A DNA stretch of 64,000 nucleotides from Macrococcus sp. DPC7161 (lineage in GTDB: Bacteria > Bacillota > Bacilli > Staphylococcales > Staphylococcaceae): positions 124,001-188,000 of the forward strand of contig NZ_SDSC01000002.1 in assembly GCF_004117835.1 (NCBI RefSeq). The letters run 5' to 3'. Positions 34,707-49,077 of this stretch are shown here, in pieces (the stretch's first letter is position 1; the number at the start of each line of letters is the position of its first letter). The notes below the pieces were generated by a model. That model searched no databases. It saw nothing but the letters and a program-made list of their open reading frames with translations, and had not been told where the DNA came from. A program made the translations under genes and the position numbers.

Positions 34707-34895
34707 AGTATATTTTTTATATTTATTGCTTTTTTCATCTTTTTATTAAATTAAATGCTTTAAAACCCTTATTTAAAGCCATTCTATCATAAAAAGTTTA
34801 AATTTTCTGATTTTAGGGTTTAAAGCATAACAATTACGGTTAAAAGGGTATTAAGCTTGATTTTATTCTTTTTGACTACATCTAGGAGGTTGTTT

Positions 34896-36452
34896 ATGGC
34901 AGATAATATTAAAAAGAAAAGTTTCTTTGATCGTTTTTTAGATCTTGTCGAGAAGTCAGGTAATAAGTTGCCTGACCCTGTAATGATTTTTATCTCTCTT
35001 TGTGCAATCATTCTTACGATTTCATGTATTCTAGGAAATTTAGGCGTTAGCGCAAAGAATCCAGCGAACGGTAAAACCGTTGAAATTGTGAATTTATTAA
35101 ATGCTGAAGGTATTGCGAAGATTATTTCAAAAGCGGTTGAAAACTTTGCGACATTCCCACCACTTGGTTTAGTCTTAGCAGTCATGTTAGGTGTAGGTGT
35201 AGCAGAACGTACGGGATATTTTGAAACGTTAATGAAGTATACAGTAGAAAAAGCCCCTAAAAAATTGATTATTCCTGTCATCATATTAGTAGGGATTTTA
35301 GGAAATGCTGCTGGCGATGCTGCACCAATCGTTTTACCACCGATTGCTGCGATGGTCTTTATTAAACTAGGCTATCACCCCATTGCCGGACTTGTGACTG
35401 CTTATGCTGCAGCACTTGGTGGTTTCTCAGCAAGTTTATTTATAGGGATGACAGACGCACTTGTTGTTTCGTTTACAGAACCTGCAACAAAGCTCGTCGA
35501 TGGTAATGTTAAAGTGAATGCTGCGATGAATTATTATTTCTTATGTGCTTCAACGTTTGTTTTATTATTTGTCGCATGGTTCGTTGCAACGAAAATTACT
35601 ATTCCACGTTTAGGCAAATATGATCCATCACATGCTGAAGACCAAGAAAATGTTGCTCAAGAACAAGCAACTGATTTAGAAGATGACATCTCGCCTTTAG
35701 AAAAGAAAGCCATGAATTTTGCAAATTTGGGTATATTAGTAGCCATGATTATCATTGCCATTTTAGCGATCCCTGAACATGGGTTATTAAGAAATGCCAA
35801 AACAGGAAGCTTAATAGAAGATTCACCTTTAATGAATGGAATTGTGTTTATTATTACAATTTTATTCTTAATTCCGGGATTAATTTACGGTTTTATTGCT
35901 GGGACTTTAAAATCAACGAAAGATTTTGCAAAAATGATGAGTGATTCAATGAGCCAAATGGGATCATTTATCGTGATTGTGTTCTTTGCAGCACAAATGC
36001 TTGCTTACTTTACTTGGAGTAACTTAGGTACGTATATTGCCATTAAAGGTGCTGAAAGTTTAGAAGGCCAAAATGGTGTCGTATTGATTGTAGGGATATT
36101 AATTTTATCGGCTACAATCAACATGTTAATGGGAAGCGCATCAGCAAAATGGGCGATATTAGCCCCAATTTTAGTCCCAATGATGATGTTACTAGGCTTT
36201 CACCCAGCATTTACTCAAACGATTTATCGTGTTGGGGACTCAGTCACAAACCCAATCACACCAATGATGCCTTATTTACCATTACTTTTATCATTTGCCC
36301 AAAAGTATGAAAAAAACATTGGATTAGGAACAATGATTGCGGCACTCATGCCATTCTCAATAGGATTTGGGATCTTTTGGACAATCCTTGTCATCGTATG
36401 GTATTTACTCGGTATCCCTGTAGGACCAGGCGGACCAATTTATTTGAAATAA
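34896..36452 (+). CDS. AbgT family transporter
   Basis: A 518-aa polytopic transporter of the AbgT family, whose members import p-aminobenzoyl-glutamate or export sulfonamides. Features: GNAAGDAAPIVLPPIAAMVF, GMTDALVVSF and the C-terminal YRVGDSVTNPITPMMPYLPL, all family hallmarks. AGGAGG before ATG 34896. Single gene with its own terminator; divergent from the YceI gene. Confidence 0.9.
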   Translation: MADNIKKKSFFDRFLDLVEKSGNKLPDPVMIFISLCAIILTISCILGNLGVSAKNPANGKTVEIVNLLNAEGIAKIISKAVENFATFPPLGLVLAVMLGVGVAERTGYFETLMKYTVEKAPKKLIIPVIILVGILGNAAGDAAPIVLPPIAAMVFIKLGYHPIAGLVTAYAAALGGFSASLFIGMTDALVVSFTEPATKLVDGNVKVNAAMNYYFLCASTFVLLFVAWFVATKITIPRLGKYDPSHAEDQENVAQEQATDLEDDISPLEKKAMNFANLGILVAMIIIAILAIPEHGLLRNAKTGSLIEDSPLMNGIVFIITILFLIPGLIYGFIAGTLKSTKDFAKMMSDSMSQMGSFIVIVFFAAQMLAYFTWSNLGTYIAIKGAESLEGQNGVVLIVGILILSATINMLMGSASAKWAILAPILVPMMMLLGFHPAFTQTIYRVGDSVTNPITPMMPYLPLLLSFAQKYEKNIGLGTMIAALMPFSIGFGIFWTILVIVWYLLGIPVGPGGPIYLK

Positions 36453-36477
36453 GGAAAATACAAAATCAACAAATAAA

Positions 36478-36514
36478 AAGCTAGAGACATTGAATTTAAT
36501 GTCTCTAGCTTTTT
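36478..36514 (+). terminator. Terminator after the AbgT gene
   Basis: Perfect 13-bp stem AAGCTAGAGACAT / ATGTCTCTAGCTT plus T run. Confidence 0.9.
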
Positions 36515-36537
36515 ACATGTTATCATTACACAGCCAA

Positions 36538-37821
<1,284 letters not shown>

Positions 37822-37858
37822 CTAATATTTTTAATAAAAACATTTATTTTTGAGTAAC

Positions 37859-38075
37859 AAAAAATACCACGCCCCATAAAAGGGACGTGGTATACGCGTT
37901 GCCACCCTAATTAATCGCCGAAGCGATTCACTCAAAAATGATAACGGTTTGACCGATTTATCTTGTATATGGGTAGAATTTCATGACTGTAACTCACAGT
38001 TTGCACCGACCACTGTGTCTCTATTTAAATCACATTCACTACTTATCCCATCGATAAATAATATATTGAATTATC
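37859..38075 (-). promoter_or_regulatory. T-box leader of serS
   Basis: On the minus strand the T-box AGGGTGGCAACGCG is at 37895-37908, followed by the terminator (stem ATACCACGTCCC / GGGGCGTGGTAT) and T run at 37859-37893. Stem I lies up to about 38075; a probable UCU Ser specifier is near 37977. It makes serS respond to uncharged tRNA-Ser. Confidence 0.85.
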
Positions 38076-38157
38076 TATATATTAACAAATCACTTTTACA
38101 TTTTCAACAATATGATATAGTATTAACGATTGTAATTTTCTAAGAAGGAGCTTTTGT

Positions 38158-38973
38158 ATGGAAATCATTCGTGACATTAAAATTCCAAAACGTAAAATAC
38201 ACTCTCATAAAGGTGACTATGGTCGTATTTTATTAATTGGCGGAAATCAAAATATGGGTGGCTCTATCATGCTAGCTGCACGCGCTTGTGTTTATAGTGG
38301 TGGTGGATTAACGACAGTTGCAACACATGTATCAAATCATTCTGCCTTACATTCAAGATGTCCTGAAGCAATGGTATCTGATATTACCGACATTAAACGA
38401 CTCACAAAACTCATACAAGCTGCGGACTGTATCTTGATAGGTCCTGGTCTCGGATTGGATTTCCAGGGAAATAATACGTTAACGCTATTATTTCAACATA
38501 TTGAATCACATCAAACATTAATCATAGATGGAGATGCCATCACTATTTTAAGCAAACTTAAGCATCCACTTCCAGATTGTGAAGTGATCTTCACACCACA
38601 TCAAATGGAATGGGAACGTTTATCTTGGATTGAAATTGATGATCAAACACCAGAATTAAATCGCAAACGCGCGAATAAATTAGGTGCACATGTTGTGCTT
38701 AAAAAACATGAATCTGAGCTTTACTTAAAGTCTGGTGATTACAAAATAGACATTGGCAATCCTGCAATGGCTTCTGGTGGTATGGGAGATACGTTAGCAG
38801 GTATTATGGCAAGCTTTGTCGCTCAATTTGACGATATTGAAGATGCCATTAAACAAGCTGTTTATATCCATAGTTTAATTGGAGATAAGCTTGCAAAAGA
38901 AATGTATGTCACACCTGCATCAAAAGTCATCGATGAATTACCATATATGATGAAAAGTTTAGAAGAGGAATAG
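38158..38973 (+). CDS. nnrD: ADP-dependent NAD(P)H-hydrate dehydratase
   Basis: 271-aa ribokinase-fold enzyme that repairs hydrated NAD(P)H. Motifs: HKGDYGRILLIGGNQNMGGS at the start, DGDAI, and the catalytic NPAMASGGMGDTLAGIMASF. Only the dehydratase half is present, without the N-terminal epimerase domain. Its position beside serS is typical of Staphylococcaceae. Confidence 0.93.
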   Translation: MEIIRDIKIPKRKIHSHKGDYGRILLIGGNQNMGGSIMLAARACVYSGGGLTTVATHVSNHSALHSRCPEAMVSDITDIKRLTKLIQAADCILIGPGLGLDFQGNNTLTLLFQHIESHQTLIIDGDAITILSKLKHPLPDCEVIFTPHQMEWERLSWIEIDDQTPELNRKRANKLGAHVVLKKHESELYLKSGDYKIDIGNPAMASGGMGDTLAGIMASFVAQFDDIEDAIKQAVYIHSLIGDKLAKEMYVTPASKVIDELPYMMKSLEEE

Positions 38974-38994
38974 ATATAGAAATAAGGGGAGGCT

Positions 38995-39100
38995 GAAACA
39001 TAAGTGTTCTGCCTCAAGCAATAAACCGAACAAAACGTATAAATCGCTTTTTGATTTATCGTTTTTGTTCGGTTTTTGTCGTAGTGGCAACTTATGTTTC
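38995..39100. repeat. Intergenic inverted-repeat element with terminator
   Basis: Outer arms GAAACATAAG (38995-39004) and CTTATGTTTC (39091-39100) enclose an inner hairpin at 39025-39073 (ACCGAACAAAACG.. / ..CGTTTTTGTTCGGT). It resembles the dispersed intergenic repeats that staphylococci and macrococci carry after operons. It probably ends transcription of nnrD and of alsD. Confidence 0.65.
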
Positions 39101-39154
39101 GCCGTTTAGTCTGTTTAGAAAGAGGTGATAATAGCTTATATCACAGCCTCCTCT

Positions 39155-39856
39155 TTATTCACTCGCTTCTATGTCTTTTAACATATCAGGATCATTTAAA
39201 TCATTACTACGGTAACGATCCGTATTAGGCATACGTAGTATAAAGTCCTCTTGTAGCGCTAATGCTACTGTCACATCTTCAATAATGTAATCAAAGACAT
39301 GACCACCTTGTGTTAAATCATCACTTAAATAATGCACATGATAACCACCTACACCTATCCCTTGAATAAAGTGTGGTGTATAGAAACCAAACAGTGTACC
39401 TGTTGTATCTTCAAAATCAAAGTAACCTTGTTCTTTAACCGCTTCTACTAATTTCTTAAATGGCGGTTGTTGCTTTTTAACAGAACGTGCTTTAATTAAT
39501 TTGAATTTCCCACTGATTTTTACTGCATGAAAATAATTCATCCCCTGCATTTCTTTAAGCACCATTTCATCTAATTGTGCTTTTGTTAATGGTTCATTAA
39601 AATGTAATGTCTTTGTTGGTTCAAAATGCATCACACTCGCAAATGGTGTCAGTTCATCATGTTGAACTGCTCTCACAGTTCCTGTACTTTCAATCAAGTA
39701 TGGTTTACCTTCTAGAATGATGAGTTCTCCATTTAAACCATCCATCGTACCGATACCATAATTCCCTGTTTCAAGTACATCTTTCATTTTGAACTGACCT
39801 TCGAACATACCACCAACTAATGCACCCATCGTTGAATATTGATACAAATCATTCAT
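39155..39856 (-). CDS. alsD: Alpha-acetolactate decarboxylase
   Basis: 233-aa enzyme that turns acetolactate into acetoin. Zinc motif HVHYLSDDLTQGGHVFDYI (HxH...H) is intact and family segments LYQYSTMGALVGGMFEGQ and GYYTPHF-like FYTPHFIQGI are present. Ten nt after alsS; the pair forms the acetoin operon that limits acidification during overflow metabolism. Confidence 0.95.
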   Translation of the reverse strand: MNDLYQYSTMGALVGGMFEGQFKMKDVLETGNYGIGTMDGLNGELIILEGKPYLIESTGTVRAVQHDELTPFASVMHFEPTKTLHFNEPLTKAQLDEMVLKEMQGMNYFHAVKISGKFKLIKARSVKKQQPPFKKLVEAVKEQGYFDFEDTTGTLFGFYTPHFIQGIGVGGYHVHYLSDDLTQGGHVFDYIIEDVTVALALQEDFILRMPNTDRYRSNDLNDPDMLKDIEASE

Positions 39857-39866
39857 AATAAGCCTC

Positions 39867-41531
39867 CTAGTTCGTTTCGTTCGGTAATAACTCTGCCATT
39901 AACTTCGCGTTGTTACTATAATCTACTGGAATATCAATAACAACTGGTCCTTCTTCTTGCATTGCACGCTCTAAAATACTTTCTAACTCACTTGCATGGG
40001 TTACTTTATAGCCTTTAGCACCCATTGATTCAGCATATTTTGCAAAGTCTACTTCGCCTAATTCAACTGCAGCATTTCGACCATACTTATCTTCTTGTTG
40101 GAATTTCACCATATCGTAATGGCCATCATTCCAAATTAATTGAACGATTGGGGCTTTTAAACGTACAGCTGTTTCTAAATCTTGTCCTGAGAATAAGAAA
40201 CCACCATCACCTGCCATTGAGATGATTTTCTTACCAGGTCTTACAATAGATGCTGCAATTGCCCAAGGTAGCGCAACTCCTAATGTTTGCATCCCATTTG
40301 AAAATAGTAAATGTCTTGGTGCATAACTTCTAAAGTAGCGCGCCATATAAATATACAATGAACCTACATCTACTGTTACTGTCACATCGTCACCAATCAT
40401 ATCACGAACTGCTTTAATGATATGTTTTGGGTTCACTAATGCACTGTCTTTATAGTCTTCTGGCAATGTCATTTTATCTTGTAGGATTTGTGCCAATTGA
40501 TTTAAGAATTGTTGTTCTGTTTCACCAATTTGAATATCACCTGCGTCCAGTTTTTCAGAAATACGTTGAATCGTAAGGGCTGTGTTACCAATCAACTCTG
40601 TTACTGGTACATAGTGGTTATCTATATCACTTTGTACTTCATCAATGTGAATGATATTTTTATCATTTTCTTTGTTCCATATGAATGGGTCATATTCAAT
40701 TGGATCATATCCAATCGTAATAACTAAATCTGATTTTCTCAATAATTCATCACCAGGTTGGTTTCTAAATAATCCAATTCGGCCGAAGAAAGTATGTTCT
40801 AACTCACGAGAAATGATACCTGATGCTTGGAATGTTTCAACCACTGGTATTTCATTTTTAGATAACAACTGACGTAATGCTGCTGTGTTTTCTTCTGAAG
40901 AAGCACGCATTCCTAATAAAAGTACAGGTAATTTCGCATTTTTTAATTTTTCTACTAATGCGTCTACTTCAAATGAAGGTGCTGGACCGTAAATTGGTGC
41001 TTCTTTAACATTCTTCGCTTCCAATTCAACTTCTTCAGTTGTAACGTCTTGAGGAATACTAATAAATGTTGCACCTTTTCTACCTGCTACCGCTTCACGA
41101 AAGGCGTTATTTGTTGCCTCTGACATACTTGCTGCACTTTCTACTTCAACTGAATACTTCGTCACATAACTCATTAAACCTTTATTGTCTAAAGATTGAT
41201 GTGTTCTCTTCAATGCATCTTGACGACGCACATTACCACCAATCGCAACAACTGGATCACTTTCTGAATTTGCAGTAACAAGTCCTGTCGCTAAGTTTGT
41301 AACCCCAGGACCACTTGTTGCAATAACAACACCTGGTTTACCTGTTAATCGGCCAATACCTTGCGCCATTAACGTTGCATTTTGTTCATGACGCGTCACA
41401 ATCATTTCTGGCCCACGTTCATTTAATACATCGAATACTTTATCAATCTTCGCACCTGGAATACCAAATACATGTGTTACGCCTTGATTAATTAAAGTAT
41501 CTACTAGTAAATCTGCACCTGTTTTTTTCAT
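39867..41531 (-). CDS. alsS: Acetolactate synthase (catabolic)
   Basis: 554-aa thiamine-diphosphate enzyme condensing two pyruvates. The catalytic Glu is in [14 protein letters not shown], and the ThDP motif is [20 protein letters not shown] followed by [10 protein letters not shown]. Lacks a regulatory-subunit partner, and with alsD next to it this is the catabolic AlsS rather than IlvB. Placed just beyond gyrA. Confidence 0.95.
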   Translation of the reverse strand: MKKTGADLLVDTLINQGVTHVFGIPGAKIDKVFDVLNERGPEMIVTRHEQNATLMAQGIGRLTGKPGVVIATSGPGVTNLATGLVTANSESDPVVAIGGNVRRQDALKRTHQSLDNKGLMSYVTKYSVEVESAASMSEATNNAFREAVAGRKGATFISIPQDVTTEEVELEAKNVKEAPIYGPAPSFEVDALVEKLKNAKLPVLLLGMRASSEENTAALRQLLSKNEIPVVETFQASGIISRELEHTFFGRIGLFRNQPGDELLRKSDLVITIGYDPIEYDPFIWNKENDKNIIHIDEVQSDIDNHYVPVTELIGNTALTIQRISEKLDAGDIQIGETEQQFLNQLAQILQDKMTLPEDYKDSALVNPKHIIKAVRDMIGDDVTVTVDVGSLYIYMARYFRSYAPRHLLFSNGMQTLGVALPWAIAASIVRPGKKIISMAGDGGFLFSGQDLETAVRLKAPIVQLIWNDGHYDMVKFQQEDKYGRNAAVELGEVDFAKYAESMGAKGYKVTHASELESILERAMQEEGPVVIDIPVDYSNNAKLMAELLPNETN

Positions 41532-41643
41532 TTGAACGACTCCCTATTTTATCTATTTAACACCCTTAATGTAGTACTTTCACGCATTGATTTCAATGTA
41601 TTTGCATAAAATTTTATATGATTACGTTTACAATATTAGATAA

Positions 41644-41691
41644 AAAAAGTTTGAGACATGATGATGGTTTCATCAATATCTCAAACTTTTT
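41644..41691 (-). terminator. gyrA terminator
   Basis: Stem AAAAAGTTTGAGA / TCTCAAACTTTTT directly after the gyrA stop, T-rich on the minus strand. Confidence 0.85.
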
Positions 41692-41694
41692 GTA

Positions 41695-44316
41695 CTATTC
41701 CTCAGTGTTTTCATCTTCTATTGCTTCAGCTTGCGCAATATCTTCTTCTACGCGTTCTAAAAATTCAGCAGGTAAATCAGCTTTATCTGTTGTATCATCT
41801 TCAGTTGCTACTTTAGATTCTGTTACGATCACACCTTCAGATGATGCTTCTGTATCTACAACTTCTTCTTCTACCTCTTCTTCTTTTTCAACACGTGCGA
41901 CTGTTGCAACCAACTGACCTTCACCTAAGCGAATTAATCGTACACCTTGTGCTGAACGGCCATTTTGTGAGAATTCATTCACATCTAAGCGAATAATGAC
42001 ACCTTGGTTTGTAACAAGCATGATGTCTTCGTCACCTTTAACCGTAGCAATGTATACTAAGTTACCATTTTTCTCAGTGATAGAGGCAGTTTTAATACCT
42101 TTACCACCACGATTAGAAATACGATATTCACTTTCTTTTGTACGTTTACCGTATCCTTTTTCAGTTACAACTAATACATCGTCTTCACCATTAGATTCTA
42201 ATACGTCTAATCCGATAACTTCGTCACCATCACGTAAAGAAATACCTTTAACCCCTGAAGCTGTACGGCCTAGTGGTCTTAATTTATCTTCTTCAAAGCG
42301 AATTAATGAGGCATTTTTCGTACCGATGATTAATTGTTTTTCACCATTTGTTAAGCGAACAGCAATCAATTCATCGCTTTCTTTAAAGTTGATGGCGATC
42401 TTGCCATTTTTATTGATGCGGGCAAAGTTATTTAAATGAGAACGTTTGATGATACCGTGTTTTGTAGCAAATACGATAAAGGCATCTTCACGTTCTAAGT
42501 CACGAACAGCAATCATTGTACTGATTTTTTCATCTTTATCTAATTCCAATACGTTTACAATCGGAATACCTTTAGACTGACGTGACAATTCAGGAATTTC
42601 ATAACCTTTGATTTTGTACACACGACCTAAATTCGTAAAGAATAAGACGTTATCATGTGTTGAAGTTGTTACCATTTGACTAACAAAGTCATCATCTAAC
42701 GTATTCATACCTTGTACACCACGACCACCACGATGTTGTGTGCGGTACGTTGATGCTGGTAAACGTTTAATGTAATTGTTATGACTTAATGTAATCACGA
42801 TATTCTCTTCATCAATTAAATCTTCATCTTCTAATTGATCAAAGCCACCCGCTGTAATTTCAGTTCTTCTTTCATCACCGAATTTATCTCGAATTTCAAT
42901 CAATTCTTCACGGATTACTTCTAATACACGTTCTTCATCTGCTAAGATGGCACGTAATTCATCAATATATTTTAATAACTCTTGATATTCTGATTCAATT
43001 TTATCGCGTTCTAAACCTGTTAAACGGCGTAAACGCATATCTAAAATGGCTTGTGCTTGTCGTTCAGATAAATTAAATTGCTCCATTAATCCTTGTAATG
43101 CGATTGAATCTGTTTCAGATGCACGAATTAATGAAATGATTGCATCGATATGATCTAATGCAATACGCAAACCTTCAAGTAAATGCGCACGGTCTTCAGC
43201 TTTCTTTAAGTTATAAGCTGTACGACGACGAATTACGACTTTTTGGTGTTCTAAATAATGGTACAATGCTTGCTTTAAGTTTAATAACTTTGGTCTACCA
43301 TCAACAAGTGCAATCATATTGACACCAAATGAAGTTTGTAACGGTGTTAATTTGTATAAGTTATTTAAAATGACATTGGCATTCGCGTCACGGCGAATAT
43401 CAATAACAATACGTACGCCTTCTTTTAAACTTGTTTCATCACGTAAATCTGTAATACCATCAATTTTCTTATCACGTGCAAGTTCAGCAATCTTTTCAAC
43501 AAGTTTCGCTTTATTCACTTGATAAGGAATTTCAGTAATAACAATCGTTTCTTTACCATTTTTACGTGTTTCGATTAATGTTTTTGCACGCATCATGATA
43601 GAACCACGACCTGTTTCATAAGCACGGCGAATACCACTACGTCCTAAAATTAATCCTGCAGTAGGAAAATCTGGTCCTGTTATATGATCCATTAACTCTG
43701 TAATTGAAATGTCTGGATTTTTACTTAATTCCAATACACCATTGATGACTTCTGTTAAGTTATGAGGTGGAATGTTTGTTGCCATCCCCACGGCAATCCC
43801 TGACGCACCGTTAACAAGTAAATTAGGGAAACGAGATGGTAAAACAACTGGTTCACGTTCATTTCCATCGTAGTTATCTGTAAAGTCAATCGTATCTTTA
43901 TTGATGTCTCGCATTAATTCCATAGCGATTTTAGACATACGTGCTTCTGTATAACGCATTGCAGCTGCACCGTCGCCATCCATAGAACCAAAGTTTCCTT
44001 GACCATCAACTAACATATAGCGATAACTGAAATCTTGTGCCATACGTACCATTGCTTCGTAAATCGATGAGTCACCGTGTGGGTGATATTTACCCATTAC
44101 ATCACCGACGATACGTGCTGATTTTTTGTACGGTTTATCACTCGTCATCCCTTGATCATTCATACCGTATAAAATACGACGATGTACCGGTTTCATACCA
44201 TCACGCACATCGGGTAATGCACGTGAAACAATAACACTCATCGCGTAATCAAGGAATGACGTTTTCATTTCCTTGGTAATATTTTGTTCTTTCACACTTT
44301 CGTGTTCTAAAACCAT
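41695..44316 (-). CDS. gyrA: DNA gyrase subunit A
   Basis: 873-aa subunit that cuts and rejoins DNA for negative supercoiling. Catalytic Tyr122 in AMRYTEARM; the quinolone region reads [17 protein letters not shown] with Ser83 and Glu87 (equivalent to S. aureus Ser84 and Glu88), i.e. the susceptible form. C-terminal beta-pinwheel with GyrA box QRGGRGVQ-like [10 protein letters not shown], then a long acidic tail of about 60 residues. 21 nt after gyrB. Confidence 0.98.
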   Translation of the reverse strand: MVLEHESVKEQNITKEMKTSFLDYAMSVIVSRALPDVRDGMKPVHRRILYGMNDQGMTSDKPYKKSARIVGDVMGKYHPHGDSSIYEAMVRMAQDFSYRYMLVDGQGNFGSMDGDGAAAMRYTEARMSKIAMELMRDINKDTIDFTDNYDGNEREPVVLPSRFPNLLVNGASGIAVGMATNIPPHNLTEVINGVLELSKNPDISITELMDHITGPDFPTAGLILGRSGIRRAYETGRGSIMMRAKTLIETRKNGKETIVITEIPYQVNKAKLVEKIAELARDKKIDGITDLRDETSLKEGVRIVIDIRRDANANVILNNLYKLTPLQTSFGVNMIALVDGRPKLLNLKQALYHYLEHQKVVIRRRTAYNLKKAEDRAHLLEGLRIALDHIDAIISLIRASETDSIALQGLMEQFNLSERQAQAILDMRLRRLTGLERDKIESEYQELLKYIDELRAILADEERVLEVIREELIEIRDKFGDERRTEITAGGFDQLEDEDLIDEENIVITLSHNNYIKRLPASTYRTQHRGGRGVQGMNTLDDDFVSQMVTTSTHDNVLFFTNLGRVYKIKGYEIPELSRQSKGIPIVNVLELDKDEKISTMIAVRDLEREDAFIVFATKHGIIKRSHLNNFARINKNGKIAINFKESDELIAVRLTNGEKQLIIGTKNASLIRFEEDKLRPLGRTASGVKGISLRDGDEVIGLDVLESNGEDDVLVVTEKGYGKRTKESEYRISNRGGKGIKTASITEKNGNLVYIATVKGDEDIMLVTNQGVIIRLDVNEFSQNGRSAQGVRLIRLGEGQLVATVARVEKEEEVEEEVVDTEASSEGVIVTESKVATEDDTTDKADLPAEFLERVEEDIAQAEAIEDENTEE

Positions 44317-44337
44317 TTTATGGCCTCCTTAAATGAC

Positions 44338-46263
<1,926 letters not shown>

Positions 46264-46270
46264 CTAACCT

Positions 46271-47374
46271 TTAATTAATGATCTGCCCATTTTGGACATT
46301 GAATAATGTTGCGCGATTGACTGTTTCATGCTCAATACCTTCTACTGACGTTGTTGTAACGAAGGTTTGAACTTTATGTTGAATGGTTGTTAATAAATGT
46401 GTTTGACGATAATCATCTAGTTCACTAAGTACATCATCTAGTAAAAGAATTGGATACTCTCCAATTTCTTCATAAATCAATTCAATTTCAGCGAGCTTAA
46501 CAGATAGTGCTGTTGTACGTTGTTGTCCTTGCGAGCCAAAGGTTTGAACATCAATATCATTGATGAAAAAAGCCATATCATCTCGATGAGGCCCATATAA
46601 GCTGACTGTGCGTTCAATTTCTTTATGCATCTCTTTATTGAGTTTCTCTAAAAATGCTGTTTTCATTGAGGCTTCATCATCAATTGTAAGACTGGATAAA
46701 TAATTAATTTTTAATAACTCTTTATCCATCGTAATGCCCTTGTGAATTGGAATTGCAAGTTTCTCTAATTGCTTAATAAATGATTGTCTTTTTAAAGTAA
46801 TTTTAACAGCATATTCACAAAATTGTTCATTTAAGACTTCTAGCATAGTCGTGTCTTTATTTTGAGACAATTTCAACTGCTTTAAGTAGTGATTTTTTTG
46901 CTTTAAGAGGCGTTGATAATTTGAAAGGTCATTCAAATAAACATTCGAAATTTGACCAATCTCCATATCAATAAATCTTCTTCTAACTTGAGGACTACCT
47001 TTTACTAAATTTAAATCCTCTGGAGCAAATAACACGACATTCATATGGCCAATGTATTGTGTTAGTTTCTTTTGTTCAAGATGATTTACTTTAGCATTTT
47101 TACCTTTATTTGAAATGGTTAGTGACAGTGGCATTACACCATATCTATACTCTAATTCACCTTCAATACGACTAAATGACTGTCCCCAACCAATTAAGTC
47201 TTTATCGTTACTTGTACGATGACTTTTAGCCATACTCAATGTATAGATGGCTTCTAGCATATTGGTTTTACCTTGTGCATTGTTACCGATGAGAATGTTC
47301 ACTTCATCATTAAAGTTTAATGAAATTTGCTCATAATTGCGGTAATTCGTAAGCGATAATGATTTTAATTTCAT
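46271..47374 (-). CDS. recF: DNA repair protein RecF
   Basis: 367-aa SMC-like ATPase that helps load RecA at gaps. Walker A is [15 protein letters not shown], the signature is around [17 protein letters not shown], and Walker B is [12 protein letters not shown]. Overlaps yaaA by 4 nt (ATGA). Confidence 0.96.
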   Translation of the reverse strand: MKLKSLSLTNYRNYEQISLNFNDEVNILIGNNAQGKTNMLEAIYTLSMAKSHRTSNDKDLIGWGQSFSRIEGELEYRYGVMPLSLTISNKGKNAKVNHLEQKKLTQYIGHMNVVLFAPEDLNLVKGSPQVRRRFIDMEIGQISNVYLNDLSNYQRLLKQKNHYLKQLKLSQNKDTTMLEVLNEQFCEYAVKITLKRQSFIKQLEKLAIPIHKGITMDKELLKINYLSSLTIDDEASMKTAFLEKLNKEMHKEIERTVSLYGPHRDDMAFFINDIDVQTFGSQGQQRTTALSVKLAEIELIYEEIGEYPILLLDDVLSELDDYRQTHLLTTIQHKVQTFVTTTSVEGIEHETVNRATLFNVQNGQIIN

Positions 47375-47592
47375 TCTGTTGTCGTGTATGAAATCGTGAA
47401 TTTTTCGCCTTCTACTTCAAGTGTATCGCCTTGAAGTAATTTTTTGCCTCTACGATTCTCTAGCTCGCCATTTAAAGTGACAGGATTATCTTGTAAATAC
47501 CATTTTGCCTGACCACCTGTTGAGATAATTCCTTCAGACTTTAAAAACTGACCTAAAGTGACTTCTTTATCGAAGACGATTTTTTTAGTCAT
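47371..47592 (-). CDS. yaaA: S4 domain protein YaaA (RlbA-like)
   Basis: 73-aa S4 RNA-binding protein: [20 protein letters not shown] and [15 protein letters not shown] are the S4 helices and turn. Sits before recF as in other Firmicutes. I chose ATG 47592 with GGAGGAG 8 nt upstream; a start three codons earlier would fall closer to that site. Confidence 0.92.
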   Translation of the reverse strand: MTKKIVFDKEVTLGQFLKSEGIISTGGQAKWYLQDNPVTLNGELENRRGKKLLQGDTLEVEGEKFTISYTTTE

Positions 47593-47714
47593 TACACACA
47601 CTCCTCCATCTTTTAATCATTATTTAATTATACCTTTATTTTCGATAAATTGCATGTTTTTTAACGAATAAATACACTTTCGGTACAGTTTCCTAAAATA
47701 CCTCTCCAAATACG

Positions 47715-47760
47715 AAAAAAAGGGAATATGGCTTAAATTTTGCCCATTCCCTAATTTTTT
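47715..47760 (-). terminator. Terminator after bdbC
   Basis: Stem AGGGAAT / ATTCCCT with seven T residues on the minus strand. Confidence 0.75.
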
Positions 47761-47799
47761 TGCTATTCATTTGCTAATAAAATGATGATTCGATGATAA

Positions 47800-48207
47800 T
47801 TATTGTTCTTTTTTAATACATAACATTGAAATAATGATTAATAAAAATGCAGTACCTGCTAAAAACGGAATTGTTATAAAGCCAAAATAATTAATGTATT
47901 GCGTATTACAAGGAACACCACCTATACATGGCTTAATTGATGCAAATCCCGGTACTTTTTGTTCCATGTAGTGATAAATCGAAAAACATATACCAATACA
48001 TGAGAACGTTAAAATTAAAAATTTATATTGATATTGATTTGTAAATGCCGCAAACGCACTAATGATAACTAATGGATACATTAATATACGTTGATACCAA
48101 CACATTTCACACGGTACGAAATGTCTAATTTGCGAAAAATACAAGCTTCCCAACATTGCAGTCAACGAAATCACCCAAGCAAAATAGAAAAATTTAGTAT
48201 TTTTCAT
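47800..48207 (-). CDS. bdbC: Disulfide oxidoreductase BdbC (DsbB-like)
   Basis: 135-aa four-helix membrane protein that re-oxidises BdbD using quinone. The first cysteine pair is in CEMCWYQRILMYP, the second in CIGGVPC, both in external loops. Its start abuts the bdbD stop (48207). Part of the block inserted between recF and dnaN. Confidence 0.9.
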   Translation of the reverse strand: MKNTKFFYFAWVISLTAMLGSLYFSQIRHFVPCEMCWYQRILMYPLVIISAFAAFTNQYQYKFLILTFSCIGICFSIYHYMEQKVPGFASIKPCIGGVPCNTQYINYFGFITIPFLAGTAFLLIIISMLCIKKEQ

Positions 48208-48917
48208 TATTTTAATGCCTTTTCAATTGCATCTGTGACTTGTTTTTCATTCATTGGATCTTTAATGACTTTGCCATCGACGATTAATGTTGGTGTTTGT
48301 GTAATTTGATATTGTTGTACTAAATCAACGTCTTTTTGAACTGCCGCTTCTTCTTTAGATGATTTCACATCTTTCATAATAGCCTCTTTATCTTTAATAC
48401 CTGCTTTATCAAATGCTTTGTCTAAAGCGCTAGCTGTTAACCATTGATCAGAAGTATCATGTTGCTTTGGTTGTAAATTAAATAACGCTTCGTGAAATGC
48501 CCAATATTTATCTGGCTCATGTTTTAATACAGACTCACCAGCATAACCACCTAATAAAGACTCAGCTCCGTGGAATGGTGTGTGAATAAAGTAAACCTTT
48601 AAATCACCTTTATCGATGTATTTTTGAACATATTTAGGTTTAATATTTTCTTCAAAATACTTACAAGCAGGACATTTAAAATCACCAAACTCAACCATTG
48701 TGACTTTAGCATCTTTTTTGCCTTCCATTGGCTGACCTTTTAAATCAATTTTGCTGTAATCATCTGTTGCGGTTACTTTCCCTGGTTCTACTGATTTTGT
48801 TTCTAAAACGGCATCTGCTTTATTTGAGTTTTGCTTCATGATCACCATTGCTGCAATTGCCCCAACGACAATTAACGTCATGACCATTGTAAAAATTAAG
48901 CTCCCTTTATTTTTCAT
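48207..48917 (-). CDS. bdbD: Thiol-disulfide oxidoreductase BdbD (DsbA-like)
   Basis: 236-aa extracytoplasmic thioredoxin-fold protein: N-terminal membrane anchor (about 7-27), active site FGDFKCPACKYFEE (CPAC), cis-Pro segment ITQTPTLIVDG. Introduces disulfide bonds in secreted or competence proteins. Pairs with bdbC. Confidence 0.92.
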   Translation of the reverse strand: MKNKGSLIFTMVMTLIVVGAIAAMVIMKQNSNKADAVLETKSVEPGKVTATDDYSKIDLKGQPMEGKKDAKVTMVEFGDFKCPACKYFEENIKPKYVQKYIDKGDLKVYFIHTPFHGAESLLGGYAGESVLKHEPDKYWAFHEALFNLQPKQHDTSDQWLTASALDKAFDKAGIKDKEAIMKDVKSSKEEAAVQKDVDLVQQYQITQTPTLIVDGKVIKDPMNEKQVTDAIEKALK

Positions 48918-49077
48918 AATGCACTCCTAAATTTATAATTTTTTCATGATACATCATTATGTTAATCAAGATATATCATAATCCACATAATGAATACCAC
49001 ATTAGTATAAATATTATACTAATTAAATTGATAAATCTATTGTTATCCCTATATTTTGATAACGATTTTGTGACAAT

